Shown piece by piece: positions 24,657 through 33,210 of a stretch of 64,000 nt of DNA. Every line of letters begins with the position of its first letter. The first letter of the stretch is position 1. The DNA lies in assembly GCA_041908165.1 (NCBI GenBank), contig JAYRFV010000136.1, positions 32,414 to 96,413 on the forward strand. The letters are read 5' to 3'. Both the position numbers and the translations under genes were made by a program. The stretch is from JACQZU01 sp041908165 (GTDB taxonomy: Bacteria > Acidobacteriota > Holophagae > Holophagales > Holophagaceae). The notes beneath the pieces were generated by a model that saw only the letters and a list, made by a program, of their open reading frames with translations, made no database searches and had not been told where the DNA came from.

Positions 24657-25643
24657 ATGAGAAGGCTCATCCCCGCTGCGCTGACAGCCACCCTCGCGTT
24701 CGCCCCAGGCTGCCGGCCGAAGGCCGCCCCCGGACCGGAATGGCTGCGGACCGTCCCGGCGGGCTGCCAGGTCGCCTTCGCCGCGGAGGCGCGCTGGATC
24801 CTCGAGAACCGGGAGTTCCAGCGGACCGTCGCGCGTTCCCCCCTGGCCGAGCAGGCCCTCGACCTGTTCCTGAGCAAGGCCCGGATCTCCCCGCACGTGG
24901 AGACCGGCCGCGTGACCTTCTTCGTCATGGGCACCCCGACCCTGGACGCCAAGCGTCCGGAGAACCTGTCCCGGGCCTTCCTGATCCGGCTCAGCGGATT
25001 CAAGAACCCCAAGGACCTCTACCTCGCCCTCGCCGAGTCCTTCCCCCAGGAGGGCGCCCTGGTGGTGGGCGGCAAGGAACTCGCCCTGCACGTCATCCTG
25101 GACCTGAACCAGGCCCACCTGCGGGCGGTGGCCGAGGCCGACGGCACCACCTGGATCGGCGACCTGGACACCCTGGCCGCCCTCTCGGCGGCGAAGCCGC
25201 CCGCACCGCGGGGCGCGCTGGCCCGCGCCGCCGAGTGGATGAACCCCCGCGCGCCCTTCCAGGGCTTCCTCATGACCGAGAGCCTGATGGCGCGGATCCC
25301 GAAGGACAGGCTGCCCGCCGAATGGGCCTCGGAACTGCCCGAGGGCCTCGAGGCGCTGGCCTGGAGCATCGACCCAGCCACGGACGGCAAAGGCGCCCAC
25401 CGGGTGGAGCTGGCCGTCTCCGGGAAGCCCGAAGGCGTCACCCGCACGGTCCCGTGGCTGCAGCGGCTGGTGGCGATCTCCAACTCCCTGGATCCGCAGG
25501 GCCGGCAGACCGCCGAACTGGTCCAGGAGAAGGACCGCGCCGGCATCCGCTGCGTCCTCAGCCAGGACCAGCTGAACACCCTCATGAACCGGCTGGGTCA
25601 GCCTGCGGTCCAACTCGGCCGCCCCGGCGCCCCCAAGGCCTAG
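24657..25643 (+). CDS. Putative exported lipoprotein, unknown function
   Basis: A 328-aa protein with a basic N-terminus, a short hydrophobic segment and Cys19 (ATLAFAPGC), compatible with a weak lipobox. The remainder alternates alpha and beta segments and ends in an SQDQLNTLMNRLG-like helix. No domain is recognised. It lies 42 bp after the LRV-repeat gene and 10 bp before the ECF sigma factor gene. It may be an envelope protein linked to that sigma factor, but nothing in the sequence shows this directly. Confidence 0.65.
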   Translation: MRRLIPAALTATLAFAPGCRPKAAPGPEWLRTVPAGCQVAFAAEARWILENREFQRTVARSPLAEQALDLFLSKARISPHVETGRVTFFVMGTPTLDAKRPENLSRAFLIRLSGFKNPKDLYLALAESFPQEGALVVGGKELALHVILDLNQAHLRAVAEADGTTWIGDLDTLAALSAAKPPAPRGALARAAEWMNPRAPFQGFLMTESLMARIPKDRLPAEWASELPEGLEALAWSIDPATDGKGAHRVELAVSGKPEGVTRTVPWLQRLVAISNSLDPQGRQTAELVQEKDRAGIRCVLSQDQLNTLMNRLGQPAVQLGRPGAPKA

Positions 25644-25653
25644 GCGCGGGCCC

Positions 25654-26247
25654 GTGGCGACGGCTTCCCTGGCCCTCTCCCCCGGCGGCTACCCGGACGG
25701 CGAGACGCCGGAAATGTGGATGGCCCAGCTGCGGTCCGGGCGGGAGGAAGCCCTTGCCTACCTGATGGCCCGCTTCGAGCGCCCGGTGTTCTCCTTCCTG
25801 CACCGCCGCCTGGGCGGCGAAACCGGCGTCGTGCAGGAACTTACGCAGGAAGTGTTCATGAAGTGCCTGCAGCACTGCCAGCGCTTCGAGGAGGGCCGGC
25901 CGGTGGCGGCCTGGCTTTTTACGCTGGCGGCTAATGCGGCGACCGACCATCTGCGTAAAAGGGGGAGAGAGGTTGCTCCTCCCGAGTCCTTTGACGCCCC
26001 CGATCCCCACCCCTCCGCTCCTTGGGAGCAGGTGGACCACGGCCGCAGGATGAAGGCCCTCCAGGAAGCCCTGGACGGGCTGACGCCCCGCCAGCGCGCC
26101 ATGGTGCTGGCCTACTACGTCCATGAACGCCCGGTGAAGCAGGTGGCCGAGGACTTCGGCTGCGCGGAGGGCACCGTCAAGGCGACCCTGTTCCAGAGCC
26201 TGGCCAAGCTTCGAAAATTCCTGGATGTGCCCCATGACCGCGACTGA
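25654..26247 (+). CDS. ECF-family RNA polymerase sigma factor
   Basis: A 197-aa protein with sigma region 2 (AYLMARFERPVFSFLHRRL ... VQELTQEVFMKCLQ ... AWLFTLAANAATDHLRKR) and region 4 (LDGLTPRQRAMVLAYYV ... VAEDFGCAEGTVKATLFQSLAKLRK). Region 3 is missing, as in extracytoplasmic-function sigma factors. The linker of about 35 residues is Pro/Asp-rich. The start is GTG at 25654; no good Shine-Dalgarno is seen, suggesting coupling to the lipoprotein gene. The following gene overlaps it by 14 bp and encodes a one-pass membrane protein that is the likely anti-sigma factor. Confidence 0.92.
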   Translation: MATASLALSPGGYPDGETPEMWMAQLRSGREEALAYLMARFERPVFSFLHRRLGGETGVVQELTQEVFMKCLQHCQRFEEGRPVAAWLFTLAANAATDHLRKRGREVAPPESFDAPDPHPSAPWEQVDHGRRMKALQEALDGLTPRQRAMVLAYYVHERPVKQVAEDFGCAEGTVKATLFQSLAKLRKFLDVPHDRD

Positions 26248-26887
26248 ATACAAACAGCTGACCGACGCCCAGAAATTCGACCTGCTCGACCGTCCCGAGG
26301 ACTGGCCCGACGATCCTTCCGCCCAGGCCGAACTGGGCGCCCTGCTGGAGCTGCACCTGGACCTCTCCCTTCACGGCGAGGCCCTGGCCGAATCCCTGAA
26401 GCCGCGCAGGACCCGGTTCGCGCCCTGGCTGCTGGCCGCGGCGGCCGCGGCCGTGGTGCTGGTGCCCGCCACCCTGGTGGTGCGCCAGGTGCGTTTCCAA
26501 GCCCAGGTCCGGGAGGTGAACCAGGAGGCCCAGCACCGTGCCCAGGGCCGGCTCTGGTCGGACTTCTTCACCCAGAGCTCCGGGCTGCTCCAGGAGTTCC
26601 AGCGCAATCCCCGCATCTGCGGGCAGAAGAACGAGGACCGCAGCGGCGAGCGCGAGACCGCCGCGCTGCTGCTGCAGGTCAGCCACCAGCTTGCCGCCCA
26701 GGGCGCGCCGGTGCCCGAGGCCGAGCAGGTCCGCACCAGCCTGCACGCCTGGCTCACCGAACTGAGCCTGGAGGACGGCTGCCTCACGCCGGCCCGGGCC
26801 GAGGAATTGCGCCAGTGGGCCATGGGCCAGAAGCTCGAGGACGAGGCCGAACGGCTCGGCCGCCGGCTCCGCCGAGAGGATTCCTGA
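26234..26887 (+). CDS. Probable membrane anti-sigma factor
   Basis: A 217-aa protein. Residues 1-60 are cytoplasmic and acidic, residues about 61-82 form one transmembrane helix (WLLAAAAAAVVLVPATLVV), and the remaining ~135 residues are predicted extracytoplasmic and helical. The HxxxCxxC zinc motif of ZAS anti-sigma factors is absent. Its position, overlapping the ECF sigma gene by 14 bp, is the main evidence. ATG at 26234 is used; GTG at 26225 is in frame just upstream. Its stop overlaps the next ATG (TGATG), making a three-gene unit. Confidence 0.65.
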   Translation: MTATEYKQLTDAQKFDLLDRPEDWPDDPSAQAELGALLELHLDLSLHGEALAESLKPRRTRFAPWLLAAAAAAVVLVPATLVVRQVRFQAQVREVNQEAQHRAQGRLWSDFFTQSSGLLQEFQRNPRICGQKNEDRSGERETAALLLQVSHQLAAQGAPVPEAEQVRTSLHAWLTELSLEDGCLTPARAEELRQWAMGQKLEDEAERLGRRLRREDS

Positions 26888-27672
26888 TGGTGTTCCTGCC
26901 CCAGGCCTTCCCGCCCGCGGAGTACCGGCTGGTCTCGCTGGTGGCGGAGGACCCCGTCCAGGAGGCCAAGCGCCTGCGCTACGCCGAGCGCTGGTACGAG
27001 GCCACCCAGGTGTACCGCCGGTACCTCCAGGAGAATCCGGGCGGGCCGCGCTCCTCCGAGGTCCGCTTCTGGCTCGCCAGCACCCTGCAGCAGGACCAGC
27101 GCTGGGACGACGCCGCGGCCGCCTACACCGAATTCCTGCAGAAGCATCCCGACGAGCGCCTGCTCGGCAAGGAGGCCCGGCTCAACCGGATCCAGTGCTG
27201 GGGCATCCGCCAGGGGCAGAACCCCCAAGCCACCCCCGGGCTGCTGAATGCCCTCGAGGACCCGACCGCCGAGGTCCGCGTCTCGGCCGCCCTGCAGCTC
27301 GCCAAGGTCGGCGAGCGCCGGGCGGTCCCCTCCCTGCAGGCCGGGCTCGGGCTCGCCCGCTACTCCGAGGCCTGCCGGCTGGCCCTGCTCGCCCTGGGCC
27401 AGCAGCCCGACACCCAGGCCCTGCCCGCCGCCGGCCGCTTCCTGGTGCTGAAGATCCGGAACCGCAGCAAGCCCGACGAGGTCACCGTGCGCATCGCCCT
27501 GGGCCTGGCCCGGGCGGTCACCAGCTACCTTTCCGAAGAGCAGCTGCGGCAGATGAACCGGAAGGGCTTCGACACCCAGAACCTGATGGACCAGGCGCTG
27601 TCCTCGCCGAAGGGCTCGGAACTGTTCTCGGTCGAGGACAAGGACAGCAGCATCCGCCTCTACGTGGAGTAG
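26887..27672 (+). CDS. TPR/HEAT-repeat protein in sigma-factor operon
   Basis: A 261-aa helical protein. Residues about 20-95 form two TPR-like units (AERWYEATQVYRRYLQENP, RWDDAAAAYTEFLQKHP). Residues about 115-175 resemble HEAT repeats (LLNALEDPTAEVRVSAALQLAKVGERRAVPSLQAG). There is no signal peptide. ATG at 26887 overlaps the anti-sigma stop by 1 bp, so it is translated with the sigma/anti-sigma pair and may tune or report for it. No family name can be given. Confidence 0.7.
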   Translation: MVFLPQAFPPAEYRLVSLVAEDPVQEAKRLRYAERWYEATQVYRRYLQENPGGPRSSEVRFWLASTLQQDQRWDDAAAAYTEFLQKHPDERLLGKEARLNRIQCWGIRQGQNPQATPGLLNALEDPTAEVRVSAALQLAKVGERRAVPSLQAGLGLARYSEACRLALLALGQQPDTQALPAAGRFLVLKIRNRSKPDEVTVRIALGLARAVTSYLSEEQLRQMNRKGFDTQNLMDQALSSPKGSELFSVEDKDSSIRLYVE

Positions 27673-27697
27673 CGGGGCCCGGTACCCTGGAAGGCCT

Positions 27698-29503
27698 ATG
27701 CCGTCGTTGAAGCGGTTCTTCCAGGACCACCTCCGGAGTCATCTGCCCCTGATCCTAGGGGGCTCCCTTCTGTTGACGCTGGCCGGGCTGTGCCAGGGGC
27801 TCATGGTCACCAGCCTCAAGTTCGTCTTCGAGGAGAACCTCGGCATGGCCGCGCCGCAGGCGGCCGACAACCTCGCCCTCGCCGCCCAGGCCAAGGCCTG
27901 GCTGGTGGCCCACCTGCCCGCCAGCTCGGTGTTCCGCGAGTCCACCTACCTGGTGCCGGCGCTGATCGTCACGATCTTCCTCGTGAAGGGGGTGTTCACC
28001 TACAGCGGCACCCTGATCATGGTGCGCAGCGGGATCCGCGCCACCCAGGCGCTGCGCGAGCGCCTGTTCGCCCACTTCCTCGGCCAGGAACCGGCCTTCT
28101 TCCAGCAGCATCCGGTGGGCGAGCTGCTGCAGCGCTGCATCACCGACGTCGGCGCGGTCCAGGGCATCGCCTCCAACCAGCTGGCCGAGGCGGTGCGCGA
28201 GATCGCCATCGCCCTGGCCATGCTCGTCACCGTGCTGTGGATGGACTGGCGCCTGTCGCTGTCGCTGTTCATCGCCTTCCCCCTGGTGGTACTGCCGATC
28301 CGCAAGCTCAGCCGGCGCATCCGCAACGTCAACCACCGCAACATGGAGGCCACCGCCGGGCTGCTGCAGCGTCTCAAGGAGGTGTTCGCCAACGTCCGCG
28401 TGGTGCTCGGCTTCGCCCGCGAGGACTTCGAGGTGGCGCGCTTCCACCGTCAGCAGCACGAGCTGTTCCGGCTCGGGATGAAGTCGGCGCGGGCCTCGGC
28501 CATGAGCCACCCGATCATGGAGGTGGTCGGCGGGCTGCTGCTGGCAGGGCTGATCATCTACGCCAGCAAGGCCATCCAGCGGGGCGCCCTGTCCGGCCCC
28601 AACTTCTTCACCTACCTGATGGCGGTCTACGCCTTCTACGACCCGATCCGCCGGCTGACCAAGCTGAACAACGATGTCCAGCAGGCCCGCGCCAGCCTGG
28701 ACAGGGTCTACGGGATGCTCGACCGGCGTTCGACCCTGGCGGTCCCGGCGGATCCGGTGGACGTCCCACGGCAGCCGCAGGTGCTGCGCTTCGAGGCGGT
28801 GGAATTCCACTACGACCCCCGGCACCCGGTGCTGCAGGGCATCGACCTGCAGGTGCGGCGCGGCGAGACGGTGGCCCTGGTGGGCGGCTCCGGCGGCGGC
28901 AAGACCACCCTGGTGAACCTGGTGCCGCGCTTCTTCGACCCGACCGGCGGCCGGGTCCTGCTCGATGGCACCGACCTTCGCGCCTTCGACCCGCGCGAGC
29001 TGCGCAGGCGGATCGGCGTGGTGACCCAGGAGACCCTGCTGTTCATGGACTCGATCCACGACAACATCGCCTACGGCAACCCCGCCCCTCGAGAGGCGGT
29101 GGTCGAGGCGGCGCGCCGGGCCCAGGCCCACGACTTCATCGCCGCCCTGCCGCGCGGCTACGACACCGCGCTCGCCGAGACCGGTTCCAGCCTCAGCGGC
29201 GGCCAGCGCCAGCGCCTGGCCATCGCCCGCGCGCTGCTGCAGGATCCGCCGATCCTGATCCTCGACGAGGCCACCAGCGCCCTCGACAGCGAGAGCGAAC
29301 GGGCGGTCCAGGAGGCCCTGGAAATCCTCATGCGCGACCGCACCACCCTGGTGATCGCCCACCGCCTGAGCACGGTCCAGCGCGCCACCCGCATCTGCGT
29401 GCTCAAGCACGGCCGGGTGGCCGAGGAGGGCGGACACGAGCAGCTGCTGGCCCTGGGCGGCGAGTACGCCCGCCTGCACGCCCTGCAGTTCCGCGAGGCC
29501 TGA
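27698..29503 (+). CDS. MsbA-like ABC exporter (TMD-NBD half transporter)
   Basis: A 601-aa type-IV ABC exporter. Six transmembrane helices span residues about 15-320. The nucleotide-binding domain (about 355-595) has Walker A GGSGGGKTT, the Q-loop region VTQETLLF, the ABC signature SLSGGQRQR, Walker B ILILDEATSALD and the switch His (VIAHRLS). Length is close to MsbA (about 580). A homodimer would flip lipid A core or another lipid across the inner membrane using ATP; drug export is the alternative. The start follows GGAAGG in the leader. The queA ATG overlaps its stop (TGATG). Confidence 0.9.
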   Translation: MPSLKRFFQDHLRSHLPLILGGSLLLTLAGLCQGLMVTSLKFVFEENLGMAAPQAADNLALAAQAKAWLVAHLPASSVFRESTYLVPALIVTIFLVKGVFTYSGTLIMVRSGIRATQALRERLFAHFLGQEPAFFQQHPVGELLQRCITDVGAVQGIASNQLAEAVREIAIALAMLVTVLWMDWRLSLSLFIAFPLVVLPIRKLSRRIRNVNHRNMEATAGLLQRLKEVFANVRVVLGFAREDFEVARFHRQQHELFRLGMKSARASAMSHPIMEVVGGLLLAGLIIYASKAIQRGALSGPNFFTYLMAVYAFYDPIRRLTKLNNDVQQARASLDRVYGMLDRRSTLAVPADPVDVPRQPQVLRFEAVEFHYDPRHPVLQGIDLQVRRGETVALVGGSGGGKTTLVNLVPRFFDPTGGRVLLDGTDLRAFDPRELRRRIGVVTQETLLFMDSIHDNIAYGNPAPREAVVEAARRAQAHDFIAALPRGYDTALAETGSSLSGGQRQRLAIARALLQDPPILILDEATSALDSESERAVQEALEILMRDRTTLVIAHRLSTVQRATRICVLKHGRVAEEGGHEQLLALGGEYARLHALQFREA

Positions 29504-30564
29504 TGCGGCGTTCGGAGTTCGCCTTCGCGCTCCCCGAGGAGCTGATCGCCCAGCACCCCGCGCCGCAGCGCGACGCCAGCCGTCTGCTGGTGGTGGATCC
29601 CGGGACCGGCAGCGTCCGCCACCGCAGCGTCCGCGACCTGCCGGACCTGCTGGAACCCGGCACCCTGTGCGTGCCGAACGACGTGAAGGTCCGCCACGCC
29701 CGCCTGCACCTGCGCCGCCGCGGCGGCGGCGCCGGTGAGGCGCTGCTGCTGCGCGCCCTTCCCGACGGCGCCTTCGAGGCGATGGTTCGGCCCGGGACCC
29801 GGCTGCGGGAGGGGACGGCGGCCGCGGTGGTGCACCCGGAGACCGGCGACGCCCTCGCCGAACTGGAGATCCTGGCGATGCGGCCGGAGGGCCTGCGGAC
29901 GGTGCGCGTCCACAGCGGGGGCCGGAGCCTCGGCTGGGACGAGGTCGACCGCATCGGCCGGCTGCCGCTGCCGCCCTACATCAAGCACCTCGACGGTGCC
30001 GAGGACGAGGCCCGCTACCAGACCGTCTTCCACGGCCGGGAGGGCGAGGCGGTGGCGGCCCCGACCGCAGGCCTGCACTTCACGCCCGCCCTGCTCGACG
30101 CCCTGCGGCATCGCGGCTGCGGCTGGCATCCCCTGCGGCTGCACGTCGGACTCGGCACCTTCCGGCCGATGTCGGCCGAGGACCTGGACGACCACGTCAT
30201 GCACGAGGAGCGCTACGAGGTGCCGGCGGCCGCCGCGGCGGCCCTGGAGCCGGCGCTGCGCTCGGGCGCCCCGCCGGTGCTCGCCATCGGCACCACCGCC
30301 CTGCGCAGCCTGGAGGCCGCCTGGGACGGCCAGCACCTGACCCCCACCGGGGCCACCCGGCTGTTCATCCGCCCCGGCTACCGGGCCCGCACCGCCCGCC
30401 AGCTGTTCACCAATTTCCACCTTCCGGAGAGCACCCTGTTCGTCCTGGTCTGCAGCCTGCTCGGGGTGGACTTCGCCAAGGCCTGCTACGCCGAGGCCAT
30501 CCGCGAGCGCTACCGGTTCTTCTCCTACGGCGACGCGATGCTGATCACCGGCTTCCGCGCGTGA
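29503..30564 (+). CDS. queA: tRNA preQ1(34) S-adenosylmethionine ribosyltransferase-isomerase
   Basis: A 353-aa enzyme of queuosine synthesis that moves the ribosyl part of SAM onto 7-aminomethyl-7-deazaguanine in tRNA, forming epoxyqueuosine. Recognised by the N-terminal FALPEELIAQHPAPQRDASRLL, a PNDVKV (usually NDTRV) motif, RYQTVF, PTAGLHFT, HVGLGTFRP and TNFHLPESTL, all in canonical order. Length equals E. coli QueA. It is translationally coupled to the exporter gene upstream, a common but functionally unrelated pairing. No preQ1 riboswitch is visible. Confidence 0.95.
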   Translation: MRRSEFAFALPEELIAQHPAPQRDASRLLVVDPGTGSVRHRSVRDLPDLLEPGTLCVPNDVKVRHARLHLRRRGGGAGEALLLRALPDGAFEAMVRPGTRLREGTAAAVVHPETGDALAELEILAMRPEGLRTVRVHSGGRSLGWDEVDRIGRLPLPPYIKHLDGAEDEARYQTVFHGREGEAVAAPTAGLHFTPALLDALRHRGCGWHPLRLHVGLGTFRPMSAEDLDDHVMHEERYEVPAAAAAALEPALRSGAPPVLAIGTTALRSLEAAWDGQHLTPTGATRLFIRPGYRARTARQLFTNFHLPESTLFVLVCSLLGVDFAKACYAEAIRERYRFFSYGDAMLITGFRA

Positions 30565-30610
30565 GGTCCATCGGTCGCCCTGCCCACGGTTCTGGGGCTG
30601 GCGGCTGGAG

Positions 30611-30642
30611 GGGAAAAAGGGGCGGGCCTGAAGCCTCCCGCC
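30611..30642 (-). terminator. Rho-independent terminator (minus strand)
   Basis: Read on the minus strand, GGCGGG and CCCGCC (30621-30642) form a 6-bp stem with a 10-nt loop, followed by CC and five T. It lies 13 bp after the stop of the small membrane-protein gene and also separates it from the convergent queA. Confidence 0.6.
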
Positions 30643-30654
30643 TCGGGCCGACCT

Positions 30655-31002
30655 TCAAAGGTACTCGACGAACTGGTGCAGGATCGGGATCCGGTGCTTC
30701 TTGCCCTTGGTGCCCTGCAGGACCGAGGCGGCGGACATCACGAGGCACCAGAGCAGCCAGAAGGGCAGGAGCAGGCGCACGGCCACGTAGCCGAAGATCG
30801 GGAACAGGCCCAGGAACAGGAGCGCCAGGGCGACGACCACCTCGGTGAAGGCAAGGAGAACCCCCTGCCGGGCGTGCCAGTGGAGTTCCTCGTCCTCGCG
30901 GGCGTGCAGGTAGGGCAGGAAGGCCCAGGGCCCGGCGTAGCAGAGGATCAGGTTCTTGAGTCGCTCCCCCTGGTAGAGGGGCGGCACGGTGTCCAGGGTC
31001 AC
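30655..31002 (-). CDS. Small membrane protein, DUF4870-like
   Basis: A 115-aa protein with a soluble N-terminal third (LKNLILCYAGPWAFLPYL, HWHARQGVLLAF) and two or three hydrophobic helices (TEVVVALALLFLGLFPIFGYVAV, LLLPFWLLWCLVMSAAS), ending in a basic tail. The HARQG-x-LL motif before the first helix resembles DUF4870/Tic20-type small membrane proteins. The start is GTG at 31002, where GGAGGAGG lies 5 nt upstream; longer forms lack any ribosome site. Function unknown. Confidence 0.7.
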   Translation of the reverse strand: MTLDTVPPLYQGERLKNLILCYAGPWAFLPYLHAREDEELHWHARQGVLLAFTEVVVALALLFLGLFPIFGYVAVRLLLPFWLLWCLVMSAASVLQGTKGKKHRIPILHQFVEYL

Positions 31003-31130
31003 GCCGACCTCCTCCACCCAGGATAGCCGCCCGTCCAGGCAATTGCCCCGCCCGGTCGCCCCCGGGAGCCGCCGGCTAAACCTCCCCGGGCGGCCGTGGT
31101 CTAATCCAGAACCCACCCGGAGCCACCCCC

Positions 31131-31646
31131 GTGAACCGATGGCGCACCCTGTCGAGCAGCCTGCCGGTCGTCCTGCTGGCCGCCCTGGCTTGCGGGGGTG
31201 GGGGTTCGGCGGGACCCGGGCCGGCCCCGCCCGCCGCCTGCCAGAACCCCCTGCCCACCCCGCTCGCCAGCCCCCGCTTCAGCACCGAGCTGCTGCCCAT
31301 GTTCCAGGCCACCTGCGGCGGCGGCAGGGACGCGTCGAGCTGCCACGGCACCCTGACGATCCCGGCCGGGAAGTTCAGTTTCTTCACCGAGGCCGGGCAG
31401 CGCAGCGCGGCCCAGGTGCACGCCGACCTGGTCAACGCGCCACCGAACAACGCACCGACCGGGCAGGGCTGGATGCGGATCAAGCCCGGCGACGTCAGCC
31501 GGTCCTGGCTGATCGAGAAGGTCAGCAGCGACCAGCCGGGTGGACTGGGCTACGGCGCCCGGATGCCCGCGGGCGCCCAGAACCTGTGCTCCGGGACCAT
31601 CGACAACCTGAAGACCTGGATCGCGGGCGGCGCCCCCCTGAACTAG
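31131..31646 (+). CDS. Lipoprotein with C-x8-CH motif, DUF1800/DUF1501 partner
   Basis: A 171-aa exported protein with a signal sequence ending in Cys21 (LLAALACGGGG), likely a lipoprotein. Residues about 57-80 contain a TCGGGRDASSCHG segment: a Cys, eight residues, then Cys-His. That resembles the heme-binding or structural CxxCH found in planctomycete-type cytochrome domains, but the spacing is too wide for ordinary c-type heme attachment. The rest (GQRSAAQVHADLVN, WLIEKVSS, DNLKTWIAGGAP) fits the ends of such domains. The start is GTG at 31131. It precedes the DUF1800 gene by 13 bp and is probably transcribed with it. Confidence 0.75.
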   Translation: MNRWRTLSSSLPVVLLAALACGGGGSAGPGPAPPAACQNPLPTPLASPRFSTELLPMFQATCGGGRDASSCHGTLTIPAGKFSFFTEAGQRSAAQVHADLVNAPPNNAPTGQGWMRIKPGDVSRSWLIEKVSSDQPGGLGYGARMPAGAQNLCSGTIDNLKTWIAGGAPLN

Positions 31647-31659
31647 ACCCGGAGCTCCC

Positions 31660-33201
31660 ATGGCTACCTTCGACGCCCAGATCAGCACCTGGACCGTGGC
31701 GGACGTGCAGCACTTCGGTCGCCGCGCGGGATTCGGGCTCACCCCCGAAGCGGCCTCCACCCTGGCTGGCCAGGCCCCGGCCACCGTCGTCGACGCCTGG
31801 GTGGACGACACCCTCGACAAGTCGGCCTTCAATGCCGCCCTGGCCATCGCCGACACCGTGGCCACGGGCGCCAACGGCAACATCCCGGCCGACCCCGCGC
31901 CCCACCCCTTCCGGCTCGAGGGCTGGCGCCGCAACAACGCCACACCCAACGCGCAGGCCCAGTTCGCCTGGCGCATGCAGTACAACCCCAATCCCCTGCA
32001 GGAGAAGCTGGCGCTGTTCTGGCACCAGCTGCTGGCCACCGGCGCGGAGAAGGTCAACAACCCGGCGTTCATGTCCAAGCAGGTGAACCTGTTCCGCTCC
32101 TCCGCCGCGCGCGGCCCCTTCGGCGCCCTGCTCCTGGCGGTGAGCAAGGACCCGGCGATGATGATCTGGCTGGACACCGTGCTGAACCGGGTGCGCCCCG
32201 GAACCTCGGACGTCCCCAACGAGAACTACGCCCGGGAGATCCTGGAGCTGTACAGCCTGGGCGTGGACAACGGCTACAACCAGCAGGACATCACCAACCT
32301 GGCCAAGGCCTTCAGCGGGTGGTCGGTGACCGGGCTCGACCTCCAGGAGGATCCCAACAGCCCCGGCGTGTTCGTGCCCAATGACGCGGCCTTCTCCGTG
32401 AACCTGAACCGCCACGCCACCGGGACCATCACCTTCCTGGGCCAGAGCTTCGACATCGGCGCGCCCACCCACTACGGCGAGGACCTGGTGCAGGCGATCC
32501 TCACCCTGCGAGGTTCCAACTGCGCCCAGTTCCTCGCCACCCGCCTGCTGCGCTTCTTCGTCGACCCGGGGCTGCCGACCACGCCTCTGGCCGACCTGCA
32601 GGCGCTGATCCTGGCCCAGGGTTTCGACCTCGGCCGCATCCTCAAGGCGATCTTCAAGTCGCAGTACTTCTACGCCGCCCAGAACCGCCACAACCTGTAC
32701 GAGGGCCCGGTGGCCTGGACGGTCCGCGCCGCCCGCATGCTCTGCCCCTCCCTCGCCGCCGCCGCGGCGGTCGCGCCGATCCCGGCCTTCCCGCGCTGGA
32801 AGCTCGCGGTCGCGCCCTATTTCGGCCAGGCCGGCCAGGAGGTCCTCGACCCCGAAGGGCCGAACGGCTGGCACGAGCACGGCGGCTGGATCAACAGCAA
32901 CACCATGCGCTACCGCGGCAAGCTCGCCGCGGCCATCGCCCTGGGCGAGACTTCCGGCGGCGCGCAGATCTTTCCCAGCACGGTCGCCAGCTGGTTCCCC
33001 AGCGCCCCGGCCAGCGCGGTCGCCGTCTTCGACCGCCTGGCGGCGCTGCTGCAGCCGGCCCCGATCCCGACGGCGGTCCGCGACGCCTGGCTCGGCGGAC
33101 TCTGGACCTCCTTCACCTGGGACAACAGCGCCGCCACCCAGCAGAAGGTGCGGGAACTGGCCTACCTGATCCTCTGCTCGCCCTACGCGCAACTCCACTA
33201 G
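31660..33201 (+). CDS. DUF1800 domain protein
   Basis: A 513-aa protein. DUF1800 is recognised by the N-terminal HFGRRAGFGLTPEAAS, the middle LQEKLALFWHQLLATG, NENYAREILELYSLGVDNGYNQQDI, LAKAFSGWSV and a C-terminal GWHEHGGWINSNTM region. The biochemical function of the family is unknown; members are nearly always next to DUF1501 genes, as here (9 bp to the next gene), and often carry export signals. No signal peptide is obvious in this one. The upstream lipoprotein and the downstream Tat-exported DUF1501 protein suggest a shared envelope or surface role. Confidence 0.93.
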   Translation: MATFDAQISTWTVADVQHFGRRAGFGLTPEAASTLAGQAPATVVDAWVDDTLDKSAFNAALAIADTVATGANGNIPADPAPHPFRLEGWRRNNATPNAQAQFAWRMQYNPNPLQEKLALFWHQLLATGAEKVNNPAFMSKQVNLFRSSAARGPFGALLLAVSKDPAMMIWLDTVLNRVRPGTSDVPNENYAREILELYSLGVDNGYNQQDITNLAKAFSGWSVTGLDLQEDPNSPGVFVPNDAAFSVNLNRHATGTITFLGQSFDIGAPTHYGEDLVQAILTLRGSNCAQFLATRLLRFFVDPGLPTTPLADLQALILAQGFDLGRILKAIFKSQYFYAAQNRHNLYEGPVAWTVRAARMLCPSLAAAAAVAPIPAFPRWKLAVAPYFGQAGQEVLDPEGPNGWHEHGGWINSNTMRYRGKLAAAIALGETSGGAQIFPSTVASWFPSAPASAVAVFDRLAALLQPAPIPTAVRDAWLGGLWTSFTWDNSAATQQKVRELAYLILCSPYAQLH

Positions 33202-33210
33202 GAGGCCGCC

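Noticed and set aside
22314..25613. 1099-aa minus-strand open frame
   Set aside because: Antisense to the HisA-like, LRV-repeat and lipoprotein genes; no motif in its translation.
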